64,000 bases of DNA from Ignavibacteriales bacterium. GTDB taxonomy: Bacteria > Bacteroidota > Ignavibacteria > Ignavibacteriales > Ignavibacteriaceae. Shown here piece after piece: positions 37,561-47,630 of this stretch. Every line of letters begins with the position of its first letter. Positions within the stretch are counted from its first letter, which is position 1. Under the pieces are notes generated by a model that did not search any database, had not been told where the DNA came from, and worked only from the letters and a program-made list of their open reading frames with translations. The stretch covers positions 1,116,001 to 1,180,000 of the forward strand of contig JADJEI010000001.1 in NCBI GenBank assembly GCA_016709155.1. Reading direction: 5' to 3'. Made by a program: the position numbers and the translations under genes.

Positions 37561-39425
37561 ATGAAGTTAGTTCAACAGGAAGTGGTGCGTCAGGCCAGAT
37601 TGGTGCAACTACTATTTCATCTATAGAAGCATTGGGAGTGGAAGATAACGGGCTTGCTGTGAAGTTTTGGCGAATACCAAATCGTGCTATACTTGTGGGA
37701 TCAGATGTCAAATTAGAAATCTGCGACAAATCAGGAGAAGGTTCTACACCATTAAGGATGGGGTTAATCCAGAGCTTAGCAACATCATTGTTGTTACCTG
37801 TTATAATCTGATAACTGACAGCAATCAAATAAGTTGTTCCAATTGCGAGATCATAGCTGCTCCAAACAGCGCCGGCGTTTGAGGATGTTGCACGCAACCC
37901 AATTTGAAATGTGTTTGCTGCAGCTCCCAACCGAATTGAAACTCTGGCAAGGTGAATCGTTGTGCTGTTAACAGGAAGTAACAAAGCAAAATAATCGCCA
38001 ATTGAACTCGAATTATCAGCTAGCCCGGTTGTGTTTTGTACATTCAATAAAAACAGCGCATAAGTTGTTGAGCCAACTACCTGATCGGTGAACTGTCTAT
38101 ACACATCTTCAGCAGACCCAGCGGGTGAAAGGATATCAATTTTATTTCCTGCACTTGTTACATAATTAGGGTAGGATAAACTCCCGGAAGAAACAGGAAT
38201 ATAATTAGCATTGCCGCTGAAACTAATCCAATTGCCCGCACTTACATTTCCACCGGTACCGTTTGGTGCATCCGTCAACTGCCCTGTTGAATAGTCAAAA
38301 GCTTCTGTAAATAATTGATCGGGAGGAATTGGGTTAACAGTTCCACTGCAACTTAGATTTATTGTTGCAGCAGCACCGCCTGAATGAATAATAAGTTCAT
38401 TATTATAGTTTTCAACGCTCAGCCCGGATTTCAATCTTACTGATATAGTATTATTCAGACTTGTTCCGTATTCTGAGAAAGTAAGTGTGGGATTCCACGA
38501 CGCCCCCCCATTCGAGGAAATTTCATAATCTAGTTGGAGCGGTAACTAATACATCGCTCTCATCTAAATTTGAACCGACAAAAGAATAATTTTGAGTTGC
38601 TGATGGACCTGATCCAACCGTGTAACTGAAATCACTTAACCCGGTTGGGGATAATGTAAATACTGCTGAACTCCCTGTAGGAAGGGTGACATCTGCCCAT
38701 GAGGTTCCGATCCTTAGTTCATCTAATTCTATGAATGGTGTTGATGCGGTACCATCCTGTCTGATCAAAATTCGGTTAAGATTTGTTAAATCATTATCTA
38801 ACGTGTTTGTAATAATTATGTCGGGTGTTGGTGCAATGCCTCCAAAAGTTGAAACATCAGGGTTTAACCAAAGTTTGGTAATATCATTTGTTACCCCTGA
38901 TACCAATTCATAAGAAACTACCACAAGCATAGTTTCGTGAACGGAAAGCGTATCAGTTAACCATATAGTATTTGCACTTTTCGTACGGGCATTTAATCCA
39001 ATAGCAAATCCCTCGCCATATTTTTTAAGCCAAACTGTACCTCCAAAAGAGGTACTTACCCCCTCTGTAAATCCGGAAAAATATCCGCCTGTAGAATTTA
39101 AGCCGGCGCGATTTGTAACATCACATAGAAAAGAATAATAGACTGTGCCTGTTGTTTGCTGAGTAAATAATTTAGCGGCATCAATACCGGCGCCGTCAAA
39201 AGAAATTTTATTTCCGCTTGGTGCACCAAAGCCCGGGAAAGACAAATTTCCTGAAGTAATCAGAAAACTATCTCCCGTGTTTAGTCTTGTCCAACCGCTT
39301 TGTGTGCTGAGTGATTGCCCGGCTGTGTAATCTATACCATCATAATGCGGTAACGTTACCTGGCTGAATACTGTATTAACATAAATCAGAGCAATCGTTA
39401 AAAAGATTTTCTTAATGCATTTCAT
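36971..39425 (-). CDS. Large secreted two-domain T9SS protein, one frameshift
   Basis: One gene of about 818 residues broken once near 38529-38535. The part up to about residue 300 starts with a signal peptide and holds a 250-residue beta-rich domain ('YDGIDYTAGQSLSTQSGW', 'LNRILIRQDGT'). A spacer of Ig-like type runs across the break ('SYTVGSGPSATQNYSFVG', then D-Y-E-I-S-S-N-G-G-A-S-W-N-P when the frame is restored). A second copy of the beta-rich domain follows ('FTEAFDYSTGQL', 'IARFGIRQNFTA'), then the common segment 'LPVELTSFTA' and the sorting domain 'LEQNYPNPFNPTT'. It should be exported and attached to the cell surface. The function is unknown. It contains two GC-rich palindromic inserts in frame (37157-37177 and 37443-37460). 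Confidence 0.85.
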
Positions 39426-39494
39426 ATTCCCTCGCTGAAATAGAATAAGTCTAAAATTTATAATTAAATAAAATCTTACCCGTTGTTTAATTAA

Positions 39495-40091
39495 TTAACG
39501 TAACAAAACCATCTTTTTATTTTCCACAAAGTCTCCCGTCTGCAGCCGATAATAATAAACTCCGCTGGAAAGATTATCGGCATTAAACTCTACTTCATAA
39601 GTGCCCGGCTGCTGCTGTTTCGTTTACAAGCGCTGCAACTTCATTGCCTAAAACATCAAAAACTTTTTAGCCTATGTCCCCAACCCTCTCCAAGGAGAGG
39701 GGAGCTGTAGGGATTGTGTAACGAATCATTGTTGTTGGGTTAAATGGATTGGGATAATTCTGCTCTAATGTAAATGCATCTGGTTTAATAAATGAAACTT
39801 CTACCGTTTTGGAATATTCAAACTTTCCATCATTATCAATTTGTTTTAGTCTGTAGAGATAACTTCCGGCAGAAACATTATTATCAATAAAAGAATAATT
39901 TTTTGGCGAATTAGAATTTCCATTACCATTAGCAAAACCAATCTTTTCCCAAACATTATTTCAACTTCCCCTCTGGAGAGGGGATTGAGGGGGTGTGTTT
40001 CGTTCTATCTCAAAACCATAATTATTCACCTCCGTTGCCGTCTGCCAATTGAGAATTATGTTTTCATTATTTACTAATCCTGAAAAAGAAG
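39495..40091 (-). repeat. Duplicated 3' module of secreted T9SS genes, copy B
   Basis: Near-identical to 36971-37560 but with several single-base indels. The palindromic insert positions are the same in both. Two almost identical modules 2 kb apart are substrates for recombination and also for assembly error. Confidence 0.85.
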
Positions 40092-40913
40092 TTAACTCGA
40101 CCGGAAGGAAATTTCAATTTGATTAGAGTATTCGAAATTGTCCAAAAATATATTTGCAACATTTCCAGCACTTTTTTCACCATAAAACATCCAAGAATCA
40201 ATATTCATTAAAACTGGTAATGATGACGTGCTACCCTCATCCAAAATCAATGAACCGTTTACCCACAAATCAATTTTGTCTGAACCAACATTTTCAGAAG
40301 AGCCGTAAGTATAATTAATGCTTGCGTTAGAATTATTTCCAACAATTTCAACGAGGTAGTCACTCCCTTGGCTAAATGGATTGCTTGCTAAGCTTACCCA
40401 TGTGCTGTTATTAAGAACACTTGTTGTAATTGTTCCAGAAAGATTAAATACCCACCTTAAACCTAGAAAAGTTTGTGCAGCCGAAAAACCGCTTCCATCT
40501 GAATATCGGTCTCCATCGCCAACAAAAAGATACCAATTCCCAGAACTCGCCCCTATTGCCGATCCGTCGCTTGCACCAAATCGAATATTAAATATTAATG
40601 TGAAAGCTTGAGCAGGCAAGTAATCATAAATTGAAAATTTATTTACAGAACCTGCTGTTGGTGCGACAATTCTTAAATAGGAAAGTTCACCAAATGAAAT
40701 AACTTGATTTTCTAGATTAAAACTCCCGCCGCCGCCTAAACTCATACGAATAAAATCTTCACCACCGTTAGTTGTTGGTTGCGGTAGAAATGTTGTACTT
40801 GTGGTATTATCGGTATTGTATGTGCCCTCAGAAGTACCAAACTCATATAACCAAGGTTGAGCTAATGATGATGAAAAAAGTATTAAAACTACGACACTAA
40901 TTTTTTTTATCAC
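39495..40913 (-). CDS. Secreted T9SS protein with several frameshifts
   Basis: The N-terminal frame (40913-40092) has a signal peptide ('VVVLILFSSSLAQ') and a concanavalin-like beta-rich domain ('SSGNWYLFVGDGDRY', 'NIFLDNFEYSNQ'). It breaks at the G2 run at 40107-40108, where one added base gives I-S-L-P-V-E-L-T-S-F. The rest down to the TAA at 39495 matches the module of the neighbour at 36971: 'NYGFEIERNTP', the sorting-domain start N-Y-P-N-P-F-N-P and the ending K-M-V-L-L-R. At least three further shifts lie in or near the palindromic inserts (39962-39985 and 39684-39702) and near 39615. The total is about 470 residues if repaired. It may be a decaying gene or a badly resolved repeat. The function is unknown. 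Confidence 0.75.
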
Positions 40914-41090
40914 AATTCCCTCCGGGAATAATTTATTGAAATAGTTAATTATCAGTCAGAAAACTTACTGCTGTCTATATGATAATTTTTATTTTTCCAA
41001 TAGATTTTCTGACACATTATCAAACCGTGAACAAAACTAAAAAAATATCTATCAAATGTCCAATTAATTTTTCAATAATTTTAAAATAAA

Positions 41091-41119
41091 AAAGTCCCGC
41101 CAACAAAGCGGGACTTTTT
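41091..41119 (-). terminator. Rho-independent terminator of the lamin-tail gene
   Basis: AAAGTCCCGC and GCGGGACTTT form a 10-bp stem with loop CAACAAA, followed by T-runs on both strands. It is 27 bases past the stop of the gene at 41146 and matches the hairpin at 4509-4539. Confidence 0.85.
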
Positions 41120-41145
41120 ATAAAGGAGCTAATCTATGGGGAAAA

Positions 41146-43509
41146 TTATTTAATCAAAAGCATTTTATGTGTAGCAGTAAAGCTGCCGGTTTGCAGTTTA
41201 TAAAAATAAACACCGCTGCTAAGTCCGCTTGCATCAAAAGAAACATTATAAAATCCTTCTGCCTGCTCGCTGTTAACAAGTTCCGCCACTTCTTTACCTA
41301 AAATATTAAATACCTTAAGGCTAACAAACTGTTTTGCCGGTATGGAATATTTTATAGTAGTGGAGGGGTTAAAAGGATTAGGATAATTCTGGCTTAAAGA
41401 AAATTCAATAGGAGCAGTTACATCCACCTCAATAATTTTTGAATATTCAAAAGCGCCGTCGTTATCAATTTGTTTTAATCTATAAGAAAACTTTTGTGCG
41501 CCGTTTATTGCATTATCAACAAAAGAATACTGCTTTGGTGAATTGCTGTTGCCGTAGCCTTCTATAAACCCAAGACTTTCCCATTCAGCATTGCTTAATT
41601 CTGATTGCAGTTTCTGAACTTCAAATCCGTAGTTATTTACTTCGGTAGCAGTCTCCCAATTAAGGTGAACTGCATTGCTGATAATAACCGCAGAGAAGGA
41701 AGTCAGTTCGACAGGTAGAGGTGGAACAGTAATTAAATCAGTTCCAAAATAAAAATCAGAGTTGTTATTGTCGGAATCCCAACCACTGCCGTCAACTACG
41801 CCATAAGTATTATTGCCGTTATTATCTTTTCTTCGGATACTCGAAGTAGCGTTAGCAGGTCCGGCAGCAGGACCAAATCCTTCAAACATTGTTGCAGTGG
41901 TACCGTAGCCAACAAAATCAATAACACTTGCATTTGGTAAAGCAAAGTCACCTACTAAAGCGGTTTGATTATTTACAAGTGCAACTTTGCCGCTGCTGTT
42001 TCCCAAACCAATAATTGTGGTTGAGTCATTCGGGAAAATCGGAAGTGGAATTCCATTTGGTCCGGCAGAAGCAAACCTAACCAAATAGTATGACTGAGCT
42101 CCGATAGTCTGGGTAAGATTAACTTTGGACCAACTGCCAGTTGTAAGAGTAGCGGTGTGATATTGCAGAGACCATGTAGATAAATCAACGGGCAATGCAG
42201 TCGGGTTGTAAAAAACAATATAATCATTAAGATAAGTAGCCCCAGGGTTACCGCCGCCGCCGTAAATTTCTGCAATTACAACTTGATTGGCTAAGAAGTT
42301 ACTATTAAGGGGCGGGTTAGCAATAATATTTGGTTCAGTATAAACATCGCTTACATTATTGTTTGCATCCCAGCCGCTTCCATTAGTTAAACCGTAAGTA
42401 TTATTCCCGTTGTTATCTTTTCGTCTTATACTACTTTGATTTCCAACAGCGGCTGTTGCAGCTCCGGAACCTTCATAACCATTAGTTGTCAAACCCCATC
42501 CTACAAAATCCACGATATCAGTACTGGTTGTTACAGGATTGGCGCCTGTTAATCCGGTTTGAGTTCTGACAATTGCAAGTTTTCCTCTGTTTTGTCGGAT
42601 ATTCGTAGCCCCAATTAAGTTTGGAGTGGGCAGGGGATTTCCAACACCGCCGCTTGAAAATAACTGAATAAGATAATAGGTATGCGGAGCAACAGTGCCG
42701 TTTAGATTTAGCACACTCCACGTTGTATTGGTAGCATTGGCATATTGAAGAGACCATGTGGAAATGTCCTGTCCAGAGTTTGAAGGATTATAAAGTACCA
42801 CATAGTCATTCATGTAAGCAGCGCCAGATAACCCACCGGAACCATAAACTTCGGCAATAACCAAATGGTTAGCAAAGGAAGTAGAAGCTAAAGGATAGTT
42901 GGGAATCAGGTTTAAACTGCCCTGAACAAAAAAATCATTTGCATTAACACCAGAATCCCACCCACTGCCATTACTGCCATAGGTATTATTTCCGGAATTA
43001 TCTTTTCTTCGAATACTCGTAACATCAGATCCGGCTGGTGCAGGGCTGCCGCCTTCTGATTCGTTAGCGGTGCCATAGCCGACAAAGTCAATTACATCGG
43101 GATCAGCGAGACCTGTTATTGCAGTAGTGTTGCTTACAAAGGCAACCTTTCCACCCAAAGGGGAAATAAAAAATGAACCGGTAACGTCAGGATGAAAAGG
43201 TAACGGAACTCCATCACCAAAACTACCGGCTGCTTCCTGAATCATATAATATGAACCGGCAGGAATACTGCCTGTCAGGTTCGTAACCGAATAAGTACCG
43301 CCAGTAGCTGAAGCAAACTGAACAGACATACCAGAAAGATTTACACTTGCGCCAGTAGGGTTGTAGAGAATAATATAGTCATTTAAATATGGAGCGCCGG
43401 CATTTCCACCCCCTCCAAAAACTTCAGCAACAACAACGTGTGTTGCCACTTGAGCAAAAGCCAGGTTTACGAGCAGAAATGAAACGAGTAGTAAACATAT
43501 TTTTTTCAT
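41146..43509 (-). CDS. Secreted triple lamin-tail-domain protein with T9SS sorting domain
   Basis: 787 residues, intact. After a signal peptide (1-19) there are three homologous lamin-tail domains of about 185-190 residues each. Each repeats 'VVAEVFGGGGNAGAPYLNDY', 'AEVYGSGGLSGAAYMNDYVV' or 'AEIYGGGGNPGATYLNDY' near its start and 'SSIRRKDNNGNNTYG' near its end. Then come 'LPVELTSFSAV', a W-E-S-L-G-F domain and the sorting domain 'LSQNYPNPFNPSTTIKYSIP'. Lamin-tail domains in bacterial secreted proteins bind surfaces, nucleic acid or partner enzymes. The role here is unknown. Its sorting domain has no palindromic insert, so it serves as the uninterrupted reference for the other copies in the window. 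Confidence 0.93.
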   Translation of the reverse strand: MKKICLLLVSFLLVNLAFAQVATHVVVAEVFGGGGNAGAPYLNDYIILYNPTGASVNLSGMSVQFASATGGTYSVTNLTGSIPAGSYYMIQEAAGSFGDGVPLPFHPDVTGSFFISPLGGKVAFVSNTTAITGLADPDVIDFVGYGTANESEGGSPAPAGSDVTSIRRKDNSGNNTYGSNGSGWDSGVNANDFFVQGSLNLIPNYPLASTSFANHLVIAEVYGSGGLSGAAYMNDYVVLYNPSNSGQDISTWSLQYANATNTTWSVLNLNGTVAPHTYYLIQLFSSGGVGNPLPTPNLIGATNIRQNRGKLAIVRTQTGLTGANPVTTSTDIVDFVGWGLTTNGYEGSGAATAAVGNQSSIRRKDNNGNNTYGLTNGSGWDANNNVSDVYTEPNIIANPPLNSNFLANQVVIAEIYGGGGNPGATYLNDYIVFYNPTALPVDLSTWSLQYHTATLTTGSWSKVNLTQTIGAQSYYLVRFASAGPNGIPLPIFPNDSTTIIGLGNSSGKVALVNNQTALVGDFALPNASVIDFVGYGTTATMFEGFGPAAGPANATSSIRRKDNNGNNTYGVVDGSGWDSDNNNSDFYFGTDLITVPPLPVELTSFSAVIISNAVHLNWETATEVNNYGFEVQKLQSELSNAEWESLGFIEGYGNSNSPKQYSFVDNAINGAQKFSYRLKQIDNDGAFEYSKIIEVDVTAPIEFSLSQNYPNPFNPSTTIKYSIPAKQFVSLKVFNILGKEVAELVNSEQAEGFYNVSFDASGLSSGVYFYKLQTGSFTATHKMLLIK

Positions 43510-43850
43510 AATAACCTCTTAAAAGTAATTTCCAATTTTATAAAAAATATACAATTTTATTATATCTACAGATTTATTTTAATCTAATAGTTAAACTCAT
43601 CTAAATTTAATGATTATCCATCTCAATGTCCAATTAATAATGAATTTATTTTAAGAAATATTTTTTGATTAGCAATAAGTAATTTCAAGTTTTTTTTGTT
43701 AAATAGAATTTCTAAATAATCAAGAATTAAACCTAAATTAATTTATAGAAATTTTAAGAATATTCTGCAGATGAATTCAGATTTAGGTTAATTTTTCCTT
43801 TTTGTGGGATAATTTTACATCATTTATTGGCTAAATACTGAACTAACATT
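43510..43850. other. Divergent intergenic region, 341 bases
   Basis: Very AT-rich space between the lamin-tail gene and the epimerase gene. It holds a spaced inverted repeat, AACCTAAAT near 43727 and ATTTAGGTT near 43782. 'ATGTCCAATTAAT' near 43625 also occurs near 41055. Promoters for both genes are expected here, but I cannot place them firmly and see no coding frame. Confidence 0.5.
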
Positions 43851-44768
43851 ATGAGCAAAACAATAATTATAACAGGCGCCACAGGCTTAATTGGTAAAAA
43901 ACTTACTAAGGCATTGCATGATAGAAATGATAAAGTAATTATCTTTAGCAGAGATATTAGAAAGGCTAAATCTCTTTTCCCTAACATAAAGGAATTTATT
44001 GAATGGGATTATCATAAACCTGAGAAATGGAAATCTAAACTTGAAAACGTTGATACTGTTGTTCATCTTGCTGGAGTAAATTTATTTTCAAAAAGATGGA
44101 ATGACGAATTTAAAAAATCTATAATCGAATCTCGCCAGGTAAGTACAAAAAACCTTGTTGATGCTATAAAATCCTGTAGTAAAAAACCTAATGTCTTTAT
44201 TTCTGCTTCCGGCATTGGATATTATGGAGATTGTGGGGATAATGTCTTAGCTGAAGATTATCCAAATGGAAAAGATTTTCTTGCAGAAGTTTGTAAAATA
44301 TGGGAAAGTGAATCAGCTAAAGTTGAAACGGCAAATGTAAGAAGTGTACAAATCAGAACTGGATTAGTTTTAAGTCCAGAAGATGGGGCATTAAAACAAA
44401 TGCTTCCTTCATTTAAGTTTTTTATTGGTGGTCCACTCGGTAATGGCAAACAATGGGCATCCTGGCTGCATATTGATGATATTGTTGGGATATATTTACA
44501 CGCAATAGATAATAAAAATCTATCAGGTGCTGTTAATGCTGCATCTCCCAATCCAGTTAGGATGAAAGAGTTTGCTAAAAGATTAGGGGATGTTTTAAAA
44601 CGCCCTTCACTATTTCCTGTTCCCAAACTTGTTTTGAAGTTAGTTGTTGGAGAAGCATCTGAAGTAGTAACTGCAAGCCAAAGAGTAATTCCAGATAAAC
44701 TATTAAACAGTGGTTATCAATTTAAGTTTACAAATTTGGAAGATGCAATGAGAGACTTGCTAAAATAA
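43851..44768 (+). CDS. TIGR01777-family SDR epimerase
   Basis: 305 residues. The Rossmann start 'IIITGATGLIGKKLTKAL' binds NADP. 'VVHLAGVNLFSKRWNDEFKK', 'FISASGIGYYGDCGDN' and 'GNGKQWASWLHIDDIVGIYL' are diagnostic of the YfcH/SDR39U1 family. The C-terminal DUF1731-type segment is present ('PVPKLVLKLVVGEASEVV'). The members' substrate is unknown. The gene is convergent with ahcY, and a REP-like doublet lies between them. Confidence 0.92.
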   Translation: MSKTIIITGATGLIGKKLTKALHDRNDKVIIFSRDIRKAKSLFPNIKEFIEWDYHKPEKWKSKLENVDTVVHLAGVNLFSKRWNDEFKKSIIESRQVSTKNLVDAIKSCSKKPNVFISASGIGYYGDCGDNVLAEDYPNGKDFLAEVCKIWESESAKVETANVRSVQIRTGLVLSPEDGALKQMLPSFKFFIGGPLGNGKQWASWLHIDDIVGIYLHAIDNKNLSGAVNAASPNPVRMKEFAKRLGDVLKRPSLFPVPKLVLKLVVGEASEVVTASQRVIPDKLLNSGYQFKFTNLEDAMRDLLK

Positions 44769-44770
44769 AA

Positions 44771-44899
44771 AAGAGACTGTAACAAAAGTTTCATTTTGTC
44801 AGTCTGAGCCTGTCGAAGACTGACCCTTTACAAAAACTGTCACACTTCGACAAGCTCAGTGTGACAGGGAAATTTACTTTTGACACAGCCTCTTCAATT
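44771..44899. repeat. REP-like doublet with extended outer arms, between convergent genes
   Basis: Palindromes at 44798-44824 (arms GTCAGTCT/AGACTGAC) and 44839-44865 (arms GTCACACT/AGTGTGAC) lie in inverted orientation with a 14-bp spacer. Outside them AAGAGACTGTAACAAAAGT faces ACTTTTGACACAGCCTCTT, so the whole 125 bases can fold as one long hairpin. It lies between the epimerase and ahcY stops and probably ends transcription in both directions. Confidence 0.88.
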
Positions 44900-44916
44900 C
44901 ATAAGAATGATCACTA

Positions 44917-46245
44917 TTAATATCTATAGTAATCAGGTTTAAATGGTCCTTCTACAGTTACACCAATATACTTAGCTTGTTCTGGAGTAAGAGAATCAAG
45001 CTCAACACCAATTTTCTTTAAATGTAATCTTGCTACTTTTTCATCAAGATGTTTGGGCAAAGTATAAACTTTGTTTTCATATCTTTCCGGATGATTCCAA
45101 AGTTCTAACTGAGCAAGTGTTTGATTTGTAAATGAGTTTGACATTACAAATGATGGATGACCGGTTGCACAACCAAGATTAACCAATCTTCCTTCTGCAA
45201 GCACAATTATATCTTTTCCATCAATTGTGTATTTATCAACCTGCGGTTTTATTGTGATTTTCGTTTTACCGTAATTTTTGTTTAACCAAGCCATATCAAT
45301 TTCAGTATCAAAATGTCCGATGTTACAAACAACTGTTTTATCTTTTAAAGATTTAAAATGTCTGTCAGTTACTATATTCATATTTCCTGTGCACGTAACC
45401 ACAATATCAGCTTCTTTAACTGCATCATCCATTTTCTTTACTTCATAACCTTCCATCGCAGCTTGCAATGCACAGATTGGATCAATCTCTGTTACGATAA
45501 CTCGAACGTGTGCATTTTTTAATGATTCCGCTGAACCTTTTCCAACATCACCAAATCCAGCAACTACAGCAACTTTACCAGCAAGCATAAGATCTGTTGC
45601 TCTGCGGATTGCATCAACTAATGATTCTCTGCATCCATATTTATTATCAAATTTAGATTTTGTAACTGAATCATTTACGTTAATTGCAGGAATCGGAAGG
45701 GTTCCTTTTTCCATTCTTTCATATAAACGATGAACACCTGTTGTGGTTTCTTCAGATAATCCTTTTATACCTTTTGCTAATTCAGGATAAACATCCAAAA
45801 CCATATTTGTTAAATCGCCGCCGTCATCAAGAATCATATTTAATGGTTTTGTTTCATCACCAAAAAATAAAGTCTGTTCAATGCACCAATTAAATTCTTC
45901 TTCATTCATACCCTTCCATGCAAAAACTGGAACGCCAGCAGCGGCAATTGCTGCAGCAGCATGATCTTGTGTGGAAAAAATATTACAGGAAGACCATCTC
46001 ACATCTGCACCAAGCTCAACTAAAGTTTCAATCAACACAGCAGTTTGGATTGTCATGTGAAGGCAACCAGCAATACGAGCGCCTTTAAGTGGGTTCTTTC
46101 CTTTGAACTCTTCTCTCAATGCCATCAAACCAGGCATTTCGACTTCTGCTAATTCAATTTCTTTTCTTCCCCATTCAGCTAATTTAATATCTTTAACTTT
46201 ATACGGAAGTGTTAAGTCAATTTTTTTATCGAGTGTTACACTCAT
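44917..46245 (-). CDS. ahcY: Adenosylhomocysteinase
   Basis: 442 residues. It hydrolyses S-adenosylhomocysteine to adenosine and homocysteine. Motifs include 'ARIAGCLHMTIQTAVLIETL' (substrate binding), 'WSSCNIFSTQDHAAAAI', the NAD loop 'VVAGFGDVGKGSAESLK' and the C-terminal 'KPDYYRY' ending that closes the active site. It follows metK on the same strand with a 90-base gap, so the two steps of the methyl cycle are probably co-expressed. No SAM or SAH riboswitch is recognisable in the short leader. Confidence 0.98.
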   Translation of the reverse strand: MSVTLDKKIDLTLPYKVKDIKLAEWGRKEIELAEVEMPGLMALREEFKGKNPLKGARIAGCLHMTIQTAVLIETLVELGADVRWSSCNIFSTQDHAAAAIAAAGVPVFAWKGMNEEEFNWCIEQTLFFGDETKPLNMILDDGGDLTNMVLDVYPELAKGIKGLSEETTTGVHRLYERMEKGTLPIPAINVNDSVTKSKFDNKYGCRESLVDAIRRATDLMLAGKVAVVAGFGDVGKGSAESLKNAHVRVIVTEIDPICALQAAMEGYEVKKMDDAVKEADIVVTCTGNMNIVTDRHFKSLKDKTVVCNIGHFDTEIDMAWLNKNYGKTKITIKPQVDKYTIDGKDIIVLAEGRLVNLGCATGHPSFVMSNSFTNQTLAQLELWNHPERYENKVYTLPKHLDEKVARLHLKKIGVELDSLTPEQAKYIGVTVEGPFKPDYYRY

Positions 46246-46335
46246 TATTATATCCTTTTAATGTTTTTATAACTCACTTTTACTCACCAATTACTAAACA
46301 CAATTACTTTACCAAAAAGTTCAATAATGGATTAA

Positions 46336-47484
46336 TTATTTTTTTGCATACTTCTTAAACACAGAAACAAGATCAAGAGCTTCCCAGGTAAATTCTTTTT
46401 CACTTCTACCAAAATGACCATAAGCAGATGTTGCTTGATAAATTGGTCTTCTTAATTTTAATCGTGAAATAATTCCTTTGGGAGTAAGATCCACCTCTTT
46501 CTGGATCATCTTAGAAATTTCAGAATCAGAAATTACTCCAGTTCCTTTTGTATCAACAAAAACAGAAATTGGTTCTGCTACGCCGATAGCATAAGAAACC
46601 TGAACCAAACATTCTTTAGCAAGTTTAGCAGCAACAACATTTTTTGCAATATGTCTTGCAGCGTAAGTTGCACTTCTATCCACTTTACTTGGATCTTTAC
46701 CAGAAAATGCGCCGCCGCCGTGTGGCGCCCAACCACCGTAAGTATCAACAATAATTTTTCTGCCCGTTAAACCGCTGTCTCCGTGTGGTCCGCCAATTTC
46801 AAATCTACCTGTTGGATTGACAAAATATTTTGTTTTGCTATCAAGATATTTTGATGGGATAACTTTTTTAATAACATTTTGAATTACATCAGTTTTAATT
46901 TTACTTTGCTTTGCATCTCCATCATGCTGAGTAGAAATAACAACAGCATCAACTCTTAATGGTTTTCCGTTGTCATCGTATTCAATTGTAACCTGTGATT
47001 TTGCATCGGGACGAAGATAAGGCATTAATTTTGGATTTTTCTTTCTGATATCAGCAAGTTTTTTTACAAGTTTATGAGCAAACATAATAGGCATCGGCAT
47101 TAGCTCCGGTGTTTGATCGCATGCATAACCAAACATAATTCCCTGATCGCCTGCACCGCCGGTATCAACGCCCATCGCAATATCCGGTGATTGTGAATGA
47201 ATTGCATTTAACACTGAGCAGGATTCCGAATCAAATTTATAATCAGCTTTAGTATATCCAATCCTTTTTACGGTTTCTCTTACTACGGCAGGAACATCAA
47301 TGTAAGTTTTTGTTGTAATTTCACCACCGACTAAAACTAATCCTGTTGTAACAAATGTTTCGCAAGCAACTCTGGCTTCCGGATCCTTTGCATAAATTGC
47401 ATCTAATATTCCATCGGATATCGCATCACTAACTTTATCCGGATGACCTTCAGAAACTGATTCTGATGTGAAGAAAAATGACAT
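46336..47484 (-). CDS. metK: S-adenosylmethionine synthetase
   Basis: 382 residues. It forms SAM from methionine and ATP. 'TSESVSEGHPDKVSDAISD' starts the protein, 'DTGGAGDQGIMFGYACDQT' and 'GGGAFSGKDPSKVDRSA' are the two family signatures, and 'FVNPTGRFEIGGPHGDSGLT' lines the active site. It is full length and upstream of ahcY in the same direction. The SAM supply also serves the radical SAM enzyme ArsS about 10 kb away. Confidence 0.98.
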   Translation of the reverse strand: MSFFFTSESVSEGHPDKVSDAISDGILDAIYAKDPEARVACETFVTTGLVLVGGEITTKTYIDVPAVVRETVKRIGYTKADYKFDSESCSVLNAIHSQSPDIAMGVDTGGAGDQGIMFGYACDQTPELMPMPIMFAHKLVKKLADIRKKNPKLMPYLRPDAKSQVTIEYDDNGKPLRVDAVVISTQHDGDAKQSKIKTDVIQNVIKKVIPSKYLDSKTKYFVNPTGRFEIGGPHGDSGLTGRKIIVDTYGGWAPHGGGAFSGKDPSKVDRSATYAARHIAKNVVAAKLAKECLVQVSYAIGVAEPISVFVDTKGTGVISDSEISKMIQKEVDLTPKGIISRLKLRRPIYQATSAYGHFGRSEKEFTWEALDLVSVFKKYAKK

Positions 47485-47630
47485 CTTTTAATATTCCTTT
47501 AATGATTTTTTAATTTGCTATGCTTGATTTTTGAGTGCCAAATTTAACTAATCCCCTCATGAGATACAAAATAACTTTAGCAGGATTTAGCTATCTTTTG
47601 AATACTATTTAATGAACTCTTGAGATTAAA

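Noticed and set aside
47485..47630. SAM riboswitch before metK, or SAH riboswitch before ahcY (46246-46335)
   Set aside because: Both leaders are short and AT-rich, and I see no conserved multi-helix core. No call is made.
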